From: Brachyspira murdochii
Lineage (GTDB): Bacteria > Spirochaetota > JAAYUW01
DNA length: 57,617 nucleotides
Reading direction: 5' to 3'
NCBI GenBank assembly: GCA_020722965.1
Contig: DYJT01000004.1
Location: 1-57,617 of the forward strand
The translations under genes and the position numbers were made by a program. Under the pieces are notes generated by a model. That model worked only from the letters and a program-made list of their open reading frames with translations. It had not been told where the DNA came from and did not search any database. Below are positions 35,375 to 45,239 of the stretch, in pieces (position 1 is the first letter of the stretch; every line of letters starts with the position of its first letter).

Positions 35375-35687
35375 GTTTTTTAAAAAAATCCTTTTTAATA
35401 TTCAATATTGGAAGCAATTTGCTTTTTATTAATTCATCCCTTGAATCTTTGTCTTTTACATCAAAATCGGTAAGTTTAAATAGTGGATGAAGCTCTTTAT
35501 CTTCATCTAAAAAATAATAAATATCTTCATCTTTTTCTCTTATAATAGTTAATGGCATATCATCAACTTTATATGGTAAAAGATAATAAGTCTGCCTACA
35601 AGTGCATCTTAAATAAGAATATTTATTCGATTTATTTTCGTAAATTGTTTTATACAATCTCTCAATACAACAATTTCTATAAGCCAT
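35367..35687 (-). CDS. Small cysteine-containing protein upstream of the neuB-like gene (106 aa)
   Basis: The protein has Cys at 6, 7, 28 and 30 (RNCCIERL, then RCTCRQTYY) in its first third, then an acidic, strand-rich part and a Lys-rich end. Two Cys pairs suggest a zinc or Fe-S site; I do not know the family. Its stop codon overlaps the neuB-like start (ATGATTAA), so the two are translationally coupled, which hints at a shared process. There is no signal peptide. Confidence 0.65.
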   Translation of the reverse strand: MAYRNCCIERLYKTIYENKSNKYSYLRCTCRQTYYLLPYKVDDMPLTIIREKDEDIYYFLDEDKELHPLFKLTDFDVKDKDSRDELIKSKLLPILNIKKDFFKKHD

Positions 35688-35781
35688 CTTTTTTCCTTTG
35701 AATTAAATTAATTAAATTAAGATAAAATGCAATATAAAAAAAAGTTGAAAATTTTATAAGATGCTTTATCAATTAATGCAG

Positions 35782-35798
35782 GGTATACCAGGTATACC
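35782..35798. promoter_or_regulatory. Tandem palindromes GGTATACC-A-GGTATACC upstream of ferredoxin
   Basis: Two perfect eight-base palindromes sit at 35782-35789 and 35791-35798, about 36 bases before the ferredoxin start and probably within the transcript leader or promoter. The layout fits an operator for a dimeric regulator, but no known consensus matches. Confidence 0.4.
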
Positions 35799-35833
35799 GG
35801 ATAAAATTTTAATAATTTAAAAAGGAGAAATAT

Positions 35834-36007
35834 ATGCCAGCATTTGTAAATTCATCAAAATGTACCGGTTGTGGAGCATGTGTTGATGTATGCCCGGTCG
35901 GAGCTATTTCTATGGTTGATGGCAAGGCTTTTGTAGATAAAGAAACCTGTATTGATTGTGCTGCATGTACATCTGAATGTCCAGTTGAAGCAATAGCAAT
36001 GGAATAA
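35834..36007 (+). CDS. 2[4Fe-4S] ferredoxin (57 aa)
   Basis: This short electron carrier has two complete cluster motifs, CTGCGACVDVCP and CIDCAACTSECP, in the clostridial-type two-cluster arrangement. AAGGAG lies about seven bases before ATG 35834. It stands alone as a plus-strand gene, closed by a strong terminator and preceded by tandem palindromes. It likely serves low-potential reactions such as pyruvate oxidation or hydrogenase electron transfer; the partner is not visible here. Confidence 0.95.
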   Translation: MPAFVNSSKCTGCGACVDVCPVGAISMVDGKAFVDKETCIDCAACTSECPVEAIAME

Positions 36008-36026
36008 ACTAGCATAAAAAAAATTA

Positions 36027-36052
36027 GGGGGTAGAAAAATACCCCCTTTTTT
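36027..36052. terminator. Rho-independent terminator after ferredoxin, probably bidirectional
   Basis: GGGGGTA (36027-36033) pairs with TACCCCC (36040-36046) around a six-base loop and is followed by six T. An A-run on the left side would give T's for the minus-strand FTCD gene, whose stop lies just to the right. Confidence 0.85.
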
Positions 36053-36053
36053 A

Positions 36054-37688
36054 TTATAATAGCTTTTCTTCAATATATTTTTTAACTTCATCAATTAGCG
36101 GCAATATGGTGCTTTCTATTTCTTTTAAATTTTTAATCATATCTTCTTTAAAATTAATATCATCGATTCCCTTAAGGTTAATTAGAACATTGTATTTTGC
36201 AGCGTAAAAGGCGGAGTAAAGATTTAATGCACCTACGCCGATATCTGATATAGCATTTATATTTCCAATTTTCGAAATTTCTTTTAGTAATTTTGCGACT
36301 TCAACCGTTAATTTTGCGGTTTGCATAGGTATCTGGCATGCCTGTTTAATTGCAGATAAAATATTGTCTTGATCCTTGCTTTTGAACGCTAACATCATAC
36401 TGTTAAATGATTCGGTGTCTTTGTCTAATAGTTCAAGAAAATGATCTTTCAGGTTATATAATTTAAATGCTATTTCTTCGGCTTTCTCGCTGACATTTTC
36501 ATAACCTTTTTTCTTAAATGTAAGGTTTCCCACCATACTTCCTAAGCAGGCAGCTAAACTTCCATTTAATGCAGCAACAGAACCACCACCAGGAGCAGGT
36601 GATTTAGATGCTAACTCATCTGTGAAATCAATTAGATTTAAATTGACTAGCTTATTATTGTTTTTATCGTTTTTTATTCTATATTCTATTATTTTTTCAT
36701 AAGGGTCAAAATTTTGAACTTCTGATAATCCAAGAGAGTAAATAGCTGTTTCGATTATTTCCCTTTCGCTTACGGCTCTGCTATTATTCATCTTTTTCAA
36801 ATAGTATAAACCAGATTCTTTGATTGCAGAAAGAGGGACAAGACCAACTATTTCGGATCCAGTTATTCTAACACCAAGTTTTTCAGCCTCTTTACTAGCT
36901 GCATCAAAAACATGATGCATATTTGTTACATTAAAATTGGTAAGATTGATAGAAATTTGAGCCCTTCTATAATCTTCAACATACCAACCTATAGCCTTAC
37001 ATTCTTTAAAAAGTCCTGGAATCACTGTCTCGGTTCCATCAGAATTTTTTTTAGTCTCTCCTTTTTCTCTAATTTTTTTTGCAATAGAATTAGCTATTGC
37101 CTTGTCTTTAGTATTTAAATCTAAATTATAGGCTATTAAGAAATTTCTTGCACCTATAACAGTAGCACCGGTTCTTCTTATAAAAGAGTTATATTGAGCA
37201 GGACCATAGTCTGGTTTCCACTTTGGATCTAGAAGTTTACTTTCTAGATTTTCATACTCACCATTTCTAATATCTGCAAGATTTCTTCTTTCTGGGGAAC
37301 TTGCGGCAAATTCATAAAGATAAACAGGTATCCCCAGTTCATCTCCAACTCTTTTTCCAAGTTTTTTAGCGAGTTCGACGCATTCTTCCATTGTCATATC
37401 TGATACTGGAATAAATGGACAAACATCGCATGCTCCAATTCTTGGGTGAGCCCCTTGATGCTGGCTCATATCGATTAATTGGGATGCTGTTTTAATAGCA
37501 TTAAAAGCTGCTTTTAAAACATTTTCAGGACTTCCTACAAAAGTATATACTGTTCTATTTGTATCTTTCCCAGAATCTATATTTAAAAGACTGACATCGC
37601 TAATTGAGCTAATAGAATCTGCGATCTTTTGAATTATTTCATCGTTTTTACCTTCAGAAAAATTTGGAACACATTCGACAATTTTCAT
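36054..37688 (-). CDS. ftcD: Bifunctional glutamate formimidoyltransferase / formimidoyl-THF cyclodeaminase
   Basis: The N-terminal part (about 1-330) is the formiminotransferase, opening MKIVECVPNFSEGKNDEII with QGAHPRIGACDVCPFIPV. The C-terminal part (about 345-544) is the cyclodeaminase, with ELASKSPAPGGGSVAALNGS. The two transfer the formimino group of the histidine breakdown product to tetrahydrofolate and release ammonia to give methenyl-THF. The fused architecture and 544-residue length are like the mammalian enzyme (541). GGAGGT precedes the ATG. Other histidine utilisation genes are not in the window. Confidence 0.95.
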   Translation of the reverse strand: MKIVECVPNFSEGKNDEIIQKIADSISSISDVSLLNIDSGKDTNRTVYTFVGSPENVLKAAFNAIKTASQLIDMSQHQGAHPRIGACDVCPFIPVSDMTMEECVELAKKLGKRVGDELGIPVYLYEFAASSPERRNLADIRNGEYENLESKLLDPKWKPDYGPAQYNSFIRRTGATVIGARNFLIAYNLDLNTKDKAIANSIAKKIREKGETKKNSDGTETVIPGLFKECKAIGWYVEDYRRAQISINLTNFNVTNMHHVFDAASKEAEKLGVRITGSEIVGLVPLSAIKESGLYYLKKMNNSRAVSEREIIETAIYSLGLSEVQNFDPYEKIIEYRIKNDKNNNKLVNLNLIDFTDELASKSPAPGGGSVAALNGSLAACLGSMVGNLTFKKKGYENVSEKAEEIAFKLYNLKDHFLELLDKDTESFNSMMLAFKSKDQDNILSAIKQACQIPMQTAKLTVEVAKLLKEISKIGNINAISDIGVGALNLYSAFYAAKYNVLINLKGIDDINFKEDMIKNLKEIESTILPLIDEVKKYIEEKLL

Positions 37689-37788
37689 TAAAAACCTCCA
37701 AAAATAAAAGATTAAGATAGGCTTAAATTATCAAAACTAATTAAATTTTCAACAAATCTATTTTTTGGTATAATTTGATAAAAAATTC

Positions 37789-37816
37789 TTGACAAATTAA
37801 ATCAATTTGGTAATTA
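37789..37816 (+). promoter_or_regulatory. Promoter of tRNA-Asn
   Basis: A perfect TTGACA (37789-37794) and TAATTA (37811-37816) are separated by 16 bases and lie 17 bases before the tRNA start. Confidence 0.65.
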
Positions 37817-37833
37817 AAAAAAGCGAAAGCAAT

Positions 37834-37906
37834 TCCAACATAGCTCAGTCGGTAGAGCAGCTGACTGTTAATCAGCGGGTCGCAGGTTCAAGTCCTGCTG
37901 TTGGAG
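37834..37906 (+). tRNA. tRNA-Asn (anticodon GTT)
   Basis: A full cloverleaf is present. The acceptor TCCAACA pairs with TGTTGGA, the D-stem GCTC with GAGC, the anticodon stem GCTGA with TCAGC and the T-stem GCAGG with CCTGC (loop TTCAAGT). The loop CTGTTAA gives anticodon GTT. The discriminator is G and CCA is not encoded. Confidence 0.96.
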
Positions 37907-37910
37907 AAGA

Positions 37911-37937
37911 AAAAGGCGGTTTAATCCGCCTTTTTTT
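37911..37937 (+). terminator. Rho-independent terminator of tRNA-Asn
   Basis: AAAAGGCGG (37911-37919) pairs with CCGCCTTTT (37926-37934) around a six-base loop, within a run of seven T (37931-37937). It begins five bases after the tRNA. Confidence 0.9.
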
Positions 37938-38073
37938 ATTATCTTTTTTATTATTTTATTGTAATTAAATTAAAACAATTAAATAAAAAATTTTTTTGTA
38001 ATTTTAGTTAAAAAAAATTAAATAAATCCATCATTTTGAAATTAATTTGCAATTAAGTTATAAAATTAAACAG

Positions 38074-41000
38074 TTAAAAATACTTTAATAATAGATCTTT
38101 TATTTGATCAAAGTTGAAAGGCTTGGCTAAAGAATCGTTGAATCCAAAATCACAAGGGTTTGAAATCGCATTATCATCACTATAGCCACTTGAAGCAATG
38201 GCTATAACATCTTTGTCAATCTTTCTAATCTCCTTTAATGCATCAATACCATTAACGCCATCTTTAATTGTAAGATCAAATAATAGAAGATCAAAAGGTT
38301 TATTTTCTTTTTTATTATTAATAAAAATATCTATCGCCTTTTGTCCTTCGTCTGCTAAAATAACTTCGCAATCAAGTTTTTCAAGCATCTTTTGAATAAC
38401 CTTCAATATAGTTAGATCATCATCAAGAATAAGAACCTTTTTACCTTTTAAATCTTTTTCTTTTAATTTTTTTTCTTTTTCCATATTAAATTTTAGCTCC
38501 AAATTATTAGATGCAGGAAGATAAATAGAAAAAGTAGCCCCTTCATTTTCTTTCGATTCTACTTCAATTATTCCATTATGCTGGGTAATTATCGAATGAC
38601 ATATCGAAAGCCCAAGACCATTACCTTTTTCTTTAGTTGTGAAAAAAGGATCAAAAATCCTTGGTAATATCTCTTTTGGGATCCCTTTACCATTATCAAT
38701 TATCTCAATTTTTACATATTTTCCACTCAACAATGAACCATTTACTTTATCCAAGGTAATATTCATGGCTTTGACTTTTAATATACCATGTAAATTCATG
38801 GCTTGAATTGCATTAATAGTAATATTCTGGATTACTTGAGAGATTTGAGTAAGATCTACTTCGCAGTTCCATAAATCTTCATCTATAAAATATTCTGTTT
38901 TTATGTTTGATCCACTACTAGAAAACTCAACAACATCTTTAAGTAAGTTTTTAATTGAAACAGATTTTTTTTTGGGTTCTCCTCCTTTTGCAAAAGTCAA
39001 AAGTTGATTTGTTATTCTTTTAGCTCTATCAAAAGAATTTATAGCATTAGAAAGGTAATTTAATGATTCCGTTTTATCATTTGACTTAGTAGCTAGCTCT
39101 ATATTTCCATATACCCCTTCCAATATATTATTTATGTCATGGGCTATTGCTGCTGCCAAAAGACTTAAAGATTCAAGCCTTTTCATATTTTGAACCTGAT
39201 TAAAAAGCCTTATATTTTCGGTTATATCATGAATAACCAGAACACAACCTAATATCCTATTTTCACGATCCAAGATAGCTGATGCACTATACGAAATATT
39301 TTTGGTATCATTATCTTTTGTAATAAGTAATTTATTATATCCCGATTCTTTATTTATTTCCCGCTGTAAAATATTGCTTATTGGATCAATAATCTTATTA
39401 TTGTCTTGTTCATCAACTATCCTTATAAAATCTGATAATTTTTTATTTTGCATTTCATCGAATAAATAACCCGTAATTTTAGTAATACCAGGATTTGAAA
39501 GTAAGATATTTCCCTTATTATCAACAGAAATAACAGCATCAACAATGCTATTAAATGTGGCTTTAAATCTTCCTTCACTTTCTTCTAACCTTTTTTCGTC
39601 GTTTTTCCTTTTATCTATATCTCTTACAACGGCTAAAATTCTATCTTTCCCAGAAAGAGAAACTTTTTTTAAGGTAACTTCCACCCAGAAGGTTTCGTTA
39701 TTCTTCTTTTTTGCAAGCCATTCAAAGGTAACAATCTGACCATCTATGGCTTTTTTAATCCACCCTTGAGCAATATCATCTGTGTAAGGATATATATTCG
39801 AACTTAAATCACCTCTTTTGCACTTTAAAAATTCTTCTTTTGAATCATATCCATACATAGAAAGAGTCGTCAGATTGCAATCTATTATTTTGCCACCATC
39901 TTCAGAAATTTCATCTATCTGAATTGAATCTGTTGTTGAATTAAAAATTTCTTTAAATTTACTTTCACTCTCATTAAGAGCAATTTCTTTTTCTTTTATC
40001 TTGGTAATATCTCTAATGGATTCTATTGCACCAATAATATTGTTATCCTGATCATATAAAGGTGTTGCCTTACTCCATAAATATATTCTCTTTTTTTGGT
40101 ATTTTTCTATGGATGTTTCAGCTGTTAATACATCACCTTCATTATTAATATATTTATAATTTTGGACAAAGTTATCAATAAGTGAAGTATTCAAAGCTAG
40201 ATCTATTAAAATAGGTCTTCGAATGCCATAGAATGGAAGGGCATACTGATAATTAGATTTTCCAATAATATCTTCTTTTTTTACATCTGTAAGTTCCTCA
40301 ATAGCCTTGTTCCAATAAATAACCGTACCTGTTTTATCTATTACAAAAGTAGGATCTGGAATAGATTCTATTATAGTTTTCAAAATTCTATGTTCACCGT
40401 GCAACTGCTTTTCAATGCTTTTTCTTTGAGTAATATCTCTAACTATAGCCAAAATATAAATTTTGTCTTCTATCCTCTGTGCATTTAAGCTAACTTCTGC
40501 ATCGAAAGAAGTCCCATCTAATCTAATGTGTTTCCATTCAAAGAACTGTTTTCTACCATTTAATGCTTCATTTATCTTTTCTAATGCCTTTTCTTTGGAA
40601 ATTCTTCCATCTTCCTGGTAAAAAGGGGAAAAAAGATATGGAGCTTTTCCAATTATTTGATCTTTTTCGCAACCGAATAGTTCCAGTGCCTTTTGGTTGC
40701 AATCTATAAAAATCTCTTTATCCATTATTAAAATTGCATCATTTGCATTTTGAAAAAGTAGTTTGTACCTTGATTCGCTCACAAAAAGAGTTTTTGATAC
40801 AGATACAAAATCTGTTTTATCTATAAAAGTGCAAAAAATAAGCTGTGCCTTTGATGAATTAAAATCATTAAATATTTTAAGATTAATTTCAACAAAATGG
40901 ATATTACCCTTTCGATCGAAAATCTTGTATTGCTCTGCTTGATAAGAATTTTCTTTTATTAGGCTTTTAATGTTGTTAATTAATCTTTCTTTAAAATCTA

Positions 41001-41199
41001 TATCTACAATTTCTAAGATATTTTTTAAATCTTTTAATGCTTCATTTTTACTATCATATCCTAAAAATTCCCATGTAAAATCGTTAAATCCTAAAATATT
41101 TGCATTTGAATCAATAATAATAATTGGATAAGGGGAAAATTGAAAAATATTTTTATATAAATTTTCAGAATTTATTAAATCAATAAGATTTTTATACAT
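38074..41199 (-). CDS. Hybrid sensor histidine kinase with five PAS domains and a receiver (1041 aa)
   Basis: No membrane segment is present, so this is a cytoplasmic sensor. PAS-type domains run at about 14-130, 138-262, 265-405, 410-535 and 540-665, several ending in the PAC-like [12 protein letters not shown] pattern. The phospho-accepting histidine is near residue 685 ([13 protein letters not shown]). The ATPase has [20 protein letters not shown] and [12 protein letters not shown]. The C-terminal receiver (about 920-1041) has ILDDDLT and its phosphoryl-accepting Asp near 973 ([10 protein letters not shown]). The signal and output are unknown; no response regulator gene is adjacent. Confidence 0.93.
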   Translation of the reverse strand: MYKNLIDLINSENLYKNIFQFSPYPIIIIDSNANILGFNDFTWEFLGYDSKNEALKDLKNILEIVDIDFKERLINNIKSLIKENSYQAEQYKIFDRKGNIHFVEINLKIFNDFNSSKAQLIFCTFIDKTDFVSVSKTLFVSESRYKLLFQNANDAILIMDKEIFIDCNQKALELFGCEKDQIIGKAPYLFSPFYQEDGRISKEKALEKINEALNGRKQFFEWKHIRLDGTSFDAEVSLNAQRIEDKIYILAIVRDITQRKSIEKQLHGEHRILKTIIESIPDPTFVIDKTGTVIYWNKAIEELTDVKKEDIIGKSNYQYALPFYGIRRPILIDLALNTSLIDNFVQNYKYINNEGDVLTAETSIEKYQKKRIYLWSKATPLYDQDNNIIGAIESIRDITKIKEKEIALNESESKFKEIFNSTTDSIQIDEISEDGGKIIDCNLTTLSMYGYDSKEEFLKCKRGDLSSNIYPYTDDIAQGWIKKAIDGQIVTFEWLAKKKNNETFWVEVTLKKVSLSGKDRILAVVRDIDKRKNDEKRLEESEGRFKATFNSIVDAVISVDNKGNILLSNPGITKITGYLFDEMQNKKLSDFIRIVDEQDNNKIIDPISNILQREINKESGYNKLLITKDNDTKNISYSASAILDRENRILGCVLVIHDITENIRLFNQVQNMKRLESLSLLAAAIAHDINNILEGVYGNIELATKSNDKTESLNYLSNAINSFDRAKRITNQLLTFAKGGEPKKKSVSIKNLLKDVVEFSSSGSNIKTEYFIDEDLWNCEVDLTQISQVIQNITINAIQAMNLHGILKVKAMNITLDKVNGSLLSGKYVKIEIIDNGKGIPKEILPRIFDPFFTTKEKGNGLGLSICHSIITQHNGIIEVESKENEGATFSIYLPASNNLELKFNMEKEKKLKEKDLKGKKVLILDDDLTILKVIQKMLEKLDCEVILADEGQKAIDIFINNKKENKPFDLLLFDLTIKDGVNGIDALKEIRKIDKDVIAIASSGYSDDNAISNPCDFGFNDSLAKPFNFDQIKDLLLKYF

Positions 41200-41256
41200 A
41201 AAATTTTAATAAATTTCATTTTTAACAATTATAATATAATAAAATATTAAATCAAA

Positions 41257-41301
41257 AAAAAATTAAAAAGGCAGAAGAACTTTTCTCTTCCTCCCCTTTT
41301 T
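41257..41301 (-). terminator. Terminator-like hairpin downstream of GAPDH
   Basis: On the minus strand, AAAAAGG pairs with CCTTTTT (41295-41301 with 41265-41271), with an inner GAAGA/TCTTC stem, followed by an AT-rich tail with nine T. It lies about 75 bases after the GAPDH stop. Confidence 0.6.
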
Positions 41302-41375
41302 GTTAAAAAATTTTAATTAAAAATATAATTCAGTATTAAAATTTCAGTATTAAAATAAATTAGGAATATGCAAGA

Positions 41376-42491
<1,116 letters not shown>

Positions 42492-42544
42492 TTATATCAT
42501 TATTTTTTTTAGTCTAATAAGTCTAATATTTTAATATAAATATT

Positions 42545-43216
42545 TCAATTAACAATAGGTTTTACGGCTATTTCATTTTCGACTTTAGTTACCGTATCGT
42601 TAATCAGGAAAAATCTATAACTATAAATATTTCCAAACTCATCCTCTCCTTTTAAATTATATATATAAATCTGTTCATTTAATCTGTTTTGTATTTGATC
42701 TGGTTCTTCTAATTCTTTTAAAAGATCATTTTTAGTCTTATTTAATGCCGGGAAATTCATAAGATAATAATGATCCCACGTTTCAAGTTCGTATATATGT
42801 TGAATATTTTTAGTTGTCAGTTCAACTATCTTTATCCCTTTTTCTGACTTTATAGAGTACCATAACTGTGAAAAAGAAGCCCATTTTATATATAAGCCTT
42901 CTTTATATCTTAAAACCAGTAAAGTGGTATTTAAAAGCCCTGAGGTGCTATTAACCTTGATTACAGCTGAATTTTTTTGGTGATTCATGACAATATAGGT
43001 CCCATAATTGCAAAACTTCCGGCCTCTTGTTATAAAAGTTCCATCTTTAAAAAATTCGATTGTAAAATAAGTATTTTGAATAGGTAAAATCCATTTGCCA
43101 AGATAAAATTTAGTTTTCCAGGGTAATAAATTTACACAGCCTTCAAATATTATAAAAAACAAGATAAAAGTTATGATTATGAATTTATAAAAAGATTTTC
43201 TAGTTATTTTTTTCAT
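42545..43216 (-). CDS. Hypothetical lipoprotein (223 aa)
   Basis: A long hydrophobic signal (about 9-25) ends with lipobox FEGC. The first half of the mature part (about 35-125) is strand-rich, with YFTIEFFKDGTFITRGRKF and TYIVMNHQKNSAVI, similar in style to lipocalin-like or copper-resistance NlpE-like domains. The second half includes LKELEEPDQIQNRL and a strand-rich end. I do not assign a family. It is divergent from the ABC exporter operon. Confidence 0.7.
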   Translation of the reverse strand: MKKITRKSFYKFIIITFILFFIIFEGCVNLLPWKTKFYLGKWILPIQNTYFTIEFFKDGTFITRGRKFCNYGTYIVMNHQKNSAVIKVNSTSGLLNTTLLVLRYKEGLYIKWASFSQLWYSIKSEKGIKIVELTTKNIQHIYELETWDHYYLMNFPALNKTKNDLLKELEEPDQIQNRLNEQIYIYNLKGEDEFGNIYSYRFFLINDTVTKVENEIAVKPIVN

Positions 43217-43415
43217 ATAACCCCCTTAAAGCCTTAAAGAATTTCATTAACAAAATTAAATATTTATTAATGATTAATTATATTGACAATTAGTAAATTT
43301 AGCTATCCTAAACATATCAAATAAAGAGTGAAAATTATTTATCAAATAGAAAAATAACTTAAAAAATTAATTTTTAAAGTCCATTTGTACACTTTAATTT
43401 TCTAAAGAGGAAAAT

Positions 43416-45206
43416 ATGAATTCTAATGAAAATTTATCTGATATTAAAACCTATCAGGCTCTTAAGTTTTTATGGAAATACCTTAAAACAGGGCTGTTAA
43501 GTATTATTTTAGGTATATTTTGCCTTATGACAGCAGATTATCTACAGATAGTCATATATAGGATAGTAGGCAAAACCATAGATAAATTATCAGAGCAAAG
43601 CATATCTTATAAAATAATTGCAAATAATGCTTTAATCATTCTTTTATTGGCTGTGATAATGGCAATTGTGAGATTCTTCTGGAGACATTTTATTATTGGT
43701 AATTCCAGAAAAAAAGAGAGAGAAATAAGACAGGATATGTTCTTAAAGATTCAATCATTATCTTTTTCATTTTTCAACAAGACTAAAACCGGAGATCTCA
43801 TGGCTCTTCTTATAAATGATTTATCTGCCATTCAAAGAACATATGGATTTGGAATAGTTATCATAGTGGATATAATTTTTCTTGGTACTATGGCTCTAAT
43901 CGCCATGTTTAATATAGATGCAAAACTTACATTGATCTCTATTTCTCCTTTACCTGTTATAGCCTTTATAATGATCTTTTTTGGAAGATTGATTGAACAA
44001 AAATTTTCAAAGGTTCAGGAGTCTTTTTCCACTCTTTCGGCTCATGCTCAAGAATCATTTTCAGGCATAAGAGTTATTAAGGGTTTTACTCAGGAGAATG
44101 AAGATTCAAAAAACTTTTATAATAAGTCTCAAGATTATGTTAATAAAAATATGGATTTGATAAAGATCTGGGGCTTTTTCTTCCCTTCAATTAACTTTTT
44201 AGCTTCATTATCGATCGGTATTTTTTATCTTTTTGGGCTTAAAGATATAATTCTCTCTAAGATATCGATTGGGCAGGGAATCATGTTCCTCTCTTATTTA
44301 AATATGGTTGTATGGCCTATGATTGGAATAGGTTTCGCTTTTAACATGATTTCAAGAGGCCTTGCGTCTACGAAAAGAATTATGATTCTTATGGATTCAA
44401 AACCTGATTTTGAAGATGTAAAAAATGAAAATATAAAAGAGGTAAAAGGGGAAATCGAAATAAAAGATTTAACATTTGCCTATGATAGAAAGCCTGTTTT
44501 GAAAAACATTAATTTAAAAATCCCTGTTAATTCTTCTCTAGGAATAATGGGTAAACCTGGTAGTGGAAAAACAACACTAGTTGCACTTCTTTTTCATCTT
44601 TTCAAAATTGAAAAAGGAAAGATTTTTATCGATGGGTATGATATTAATGATATACCTCTTTCAATACTAAGGAAAGCGATAGGTTATGTACCCCAGGATT
44701 CCTTTTTATTCTCGGACACTATAACTAATAATATCGCATTTGGAATCCCAGAAGAAAAAATAGATTTTTCACAGATTACCCAATTTGCTAAAATAGCCTG
44801 CATAGATGATGATATAAATGAGTTTGTGGATAAATATAACACTATTGTAGGAGAAAGAGGGGTTACTCTTTCAGGCGGTCAAAAGCAACGAGTTTCAATT
44901 GCAAGAGCATTAATCGTAAATCCTTCGATTTTAATCTTAGATGATTCTCTTTCTGCTGTAGATGCTCAAACAGAAAAGACAATTCTTTCACATATTAAAA
45001 GTGAGATTAATAAAAGAACATCGATAATTATAGCTCAAAGAATATCAACGGTTAAGGATTGCGATCAGATAATTATTCTTGAAAATGGTGAAATTACGGA
45101 ACAGGGAACACATGAACAACTTTTGGCTAAAGGTGGTTATTACTCTAGAATGTATGAACTTCAAAGACTTTCAGAAGAGATTGAAAAAGAAATTCGAGAT
45201 GCTTAA
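43416..45206 (+). CDS. ABC exporter subunit 1 (permease-ATPase) with degenerate catalytic site
   Basis: Six membrane spans (about 1-320) precede an ATPase domain. Walker A is GKPGSGKTTLV, and the signature LSGGQKQR is intact. Walker B ends ILILDDSLSAVD with Asp where the catalytic Glu belongs, and the switch His is Gln (IIIAQRIS). These two changes mark the degenerate-site half of heterodimeric exporters such as TM287/288 and BmrCD. Its partner is encoded 33 bases downstream. Substrate is probably a lipid, drug or peptide. A possible promoter (TTGACA at 43283-43288, TATCCT at 43304-43309, short spacing) lies upstream; AGAGGA precedes the ATG. Confidence 0.92.
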   Translation: MNSNENLSDIKTYQALKFLWKYLKTGLLSIILGIFCLMTADYLQIVIYRIVGKTIDKLSEQSISYKIIANNALIILLLAVIMAIVRFFWRHFIIGNSRKKEREIRQDMFLKIQSLSFSFFNKTKTGDLMALLINDLSAIQRTYGFGIVIIVDIIFLGTMALIAMFNIDAKLTLISISPLPVIAFIMIFFGRLIEQKFSKVQESFSTLSAHAQESFSGIRVIKGFTQENEDSKNFYNKSQDYVNKNMDLIKIWGFFFPSINFLASLSIGIFYLFGLKDIILSKISIGQGIMFLSYLNMVVWPMIGIGFAFNMISRGLASTKRIMILMDSKPDFEDVKNENIKEVKGEIEIKDLTFAYDRKPVLKNINLKIPVNSSLGIMGKPGSGKTTLVALLFHLFKIEKGKIFIDGYDINDIPLSILRKAIGYVPQDSFLFSDTITNNIAFGIPEEKIDFSQITQFAKIACIDDDINEFVDKYNTIVGERGVTLSGGQKQRVSIARALIVNPSILILDDSLSAVDAQTEKTILSHIKSEINKRTSIIIAQRISTVKDCDQIIILENGEITEQGTHEQLLAKGGYYSRMYELQRLSEEIEKEIRDA

Positions 45207-45239
45207 ATAAATATTCTTAAATAAATAGGAGCAAGATTA

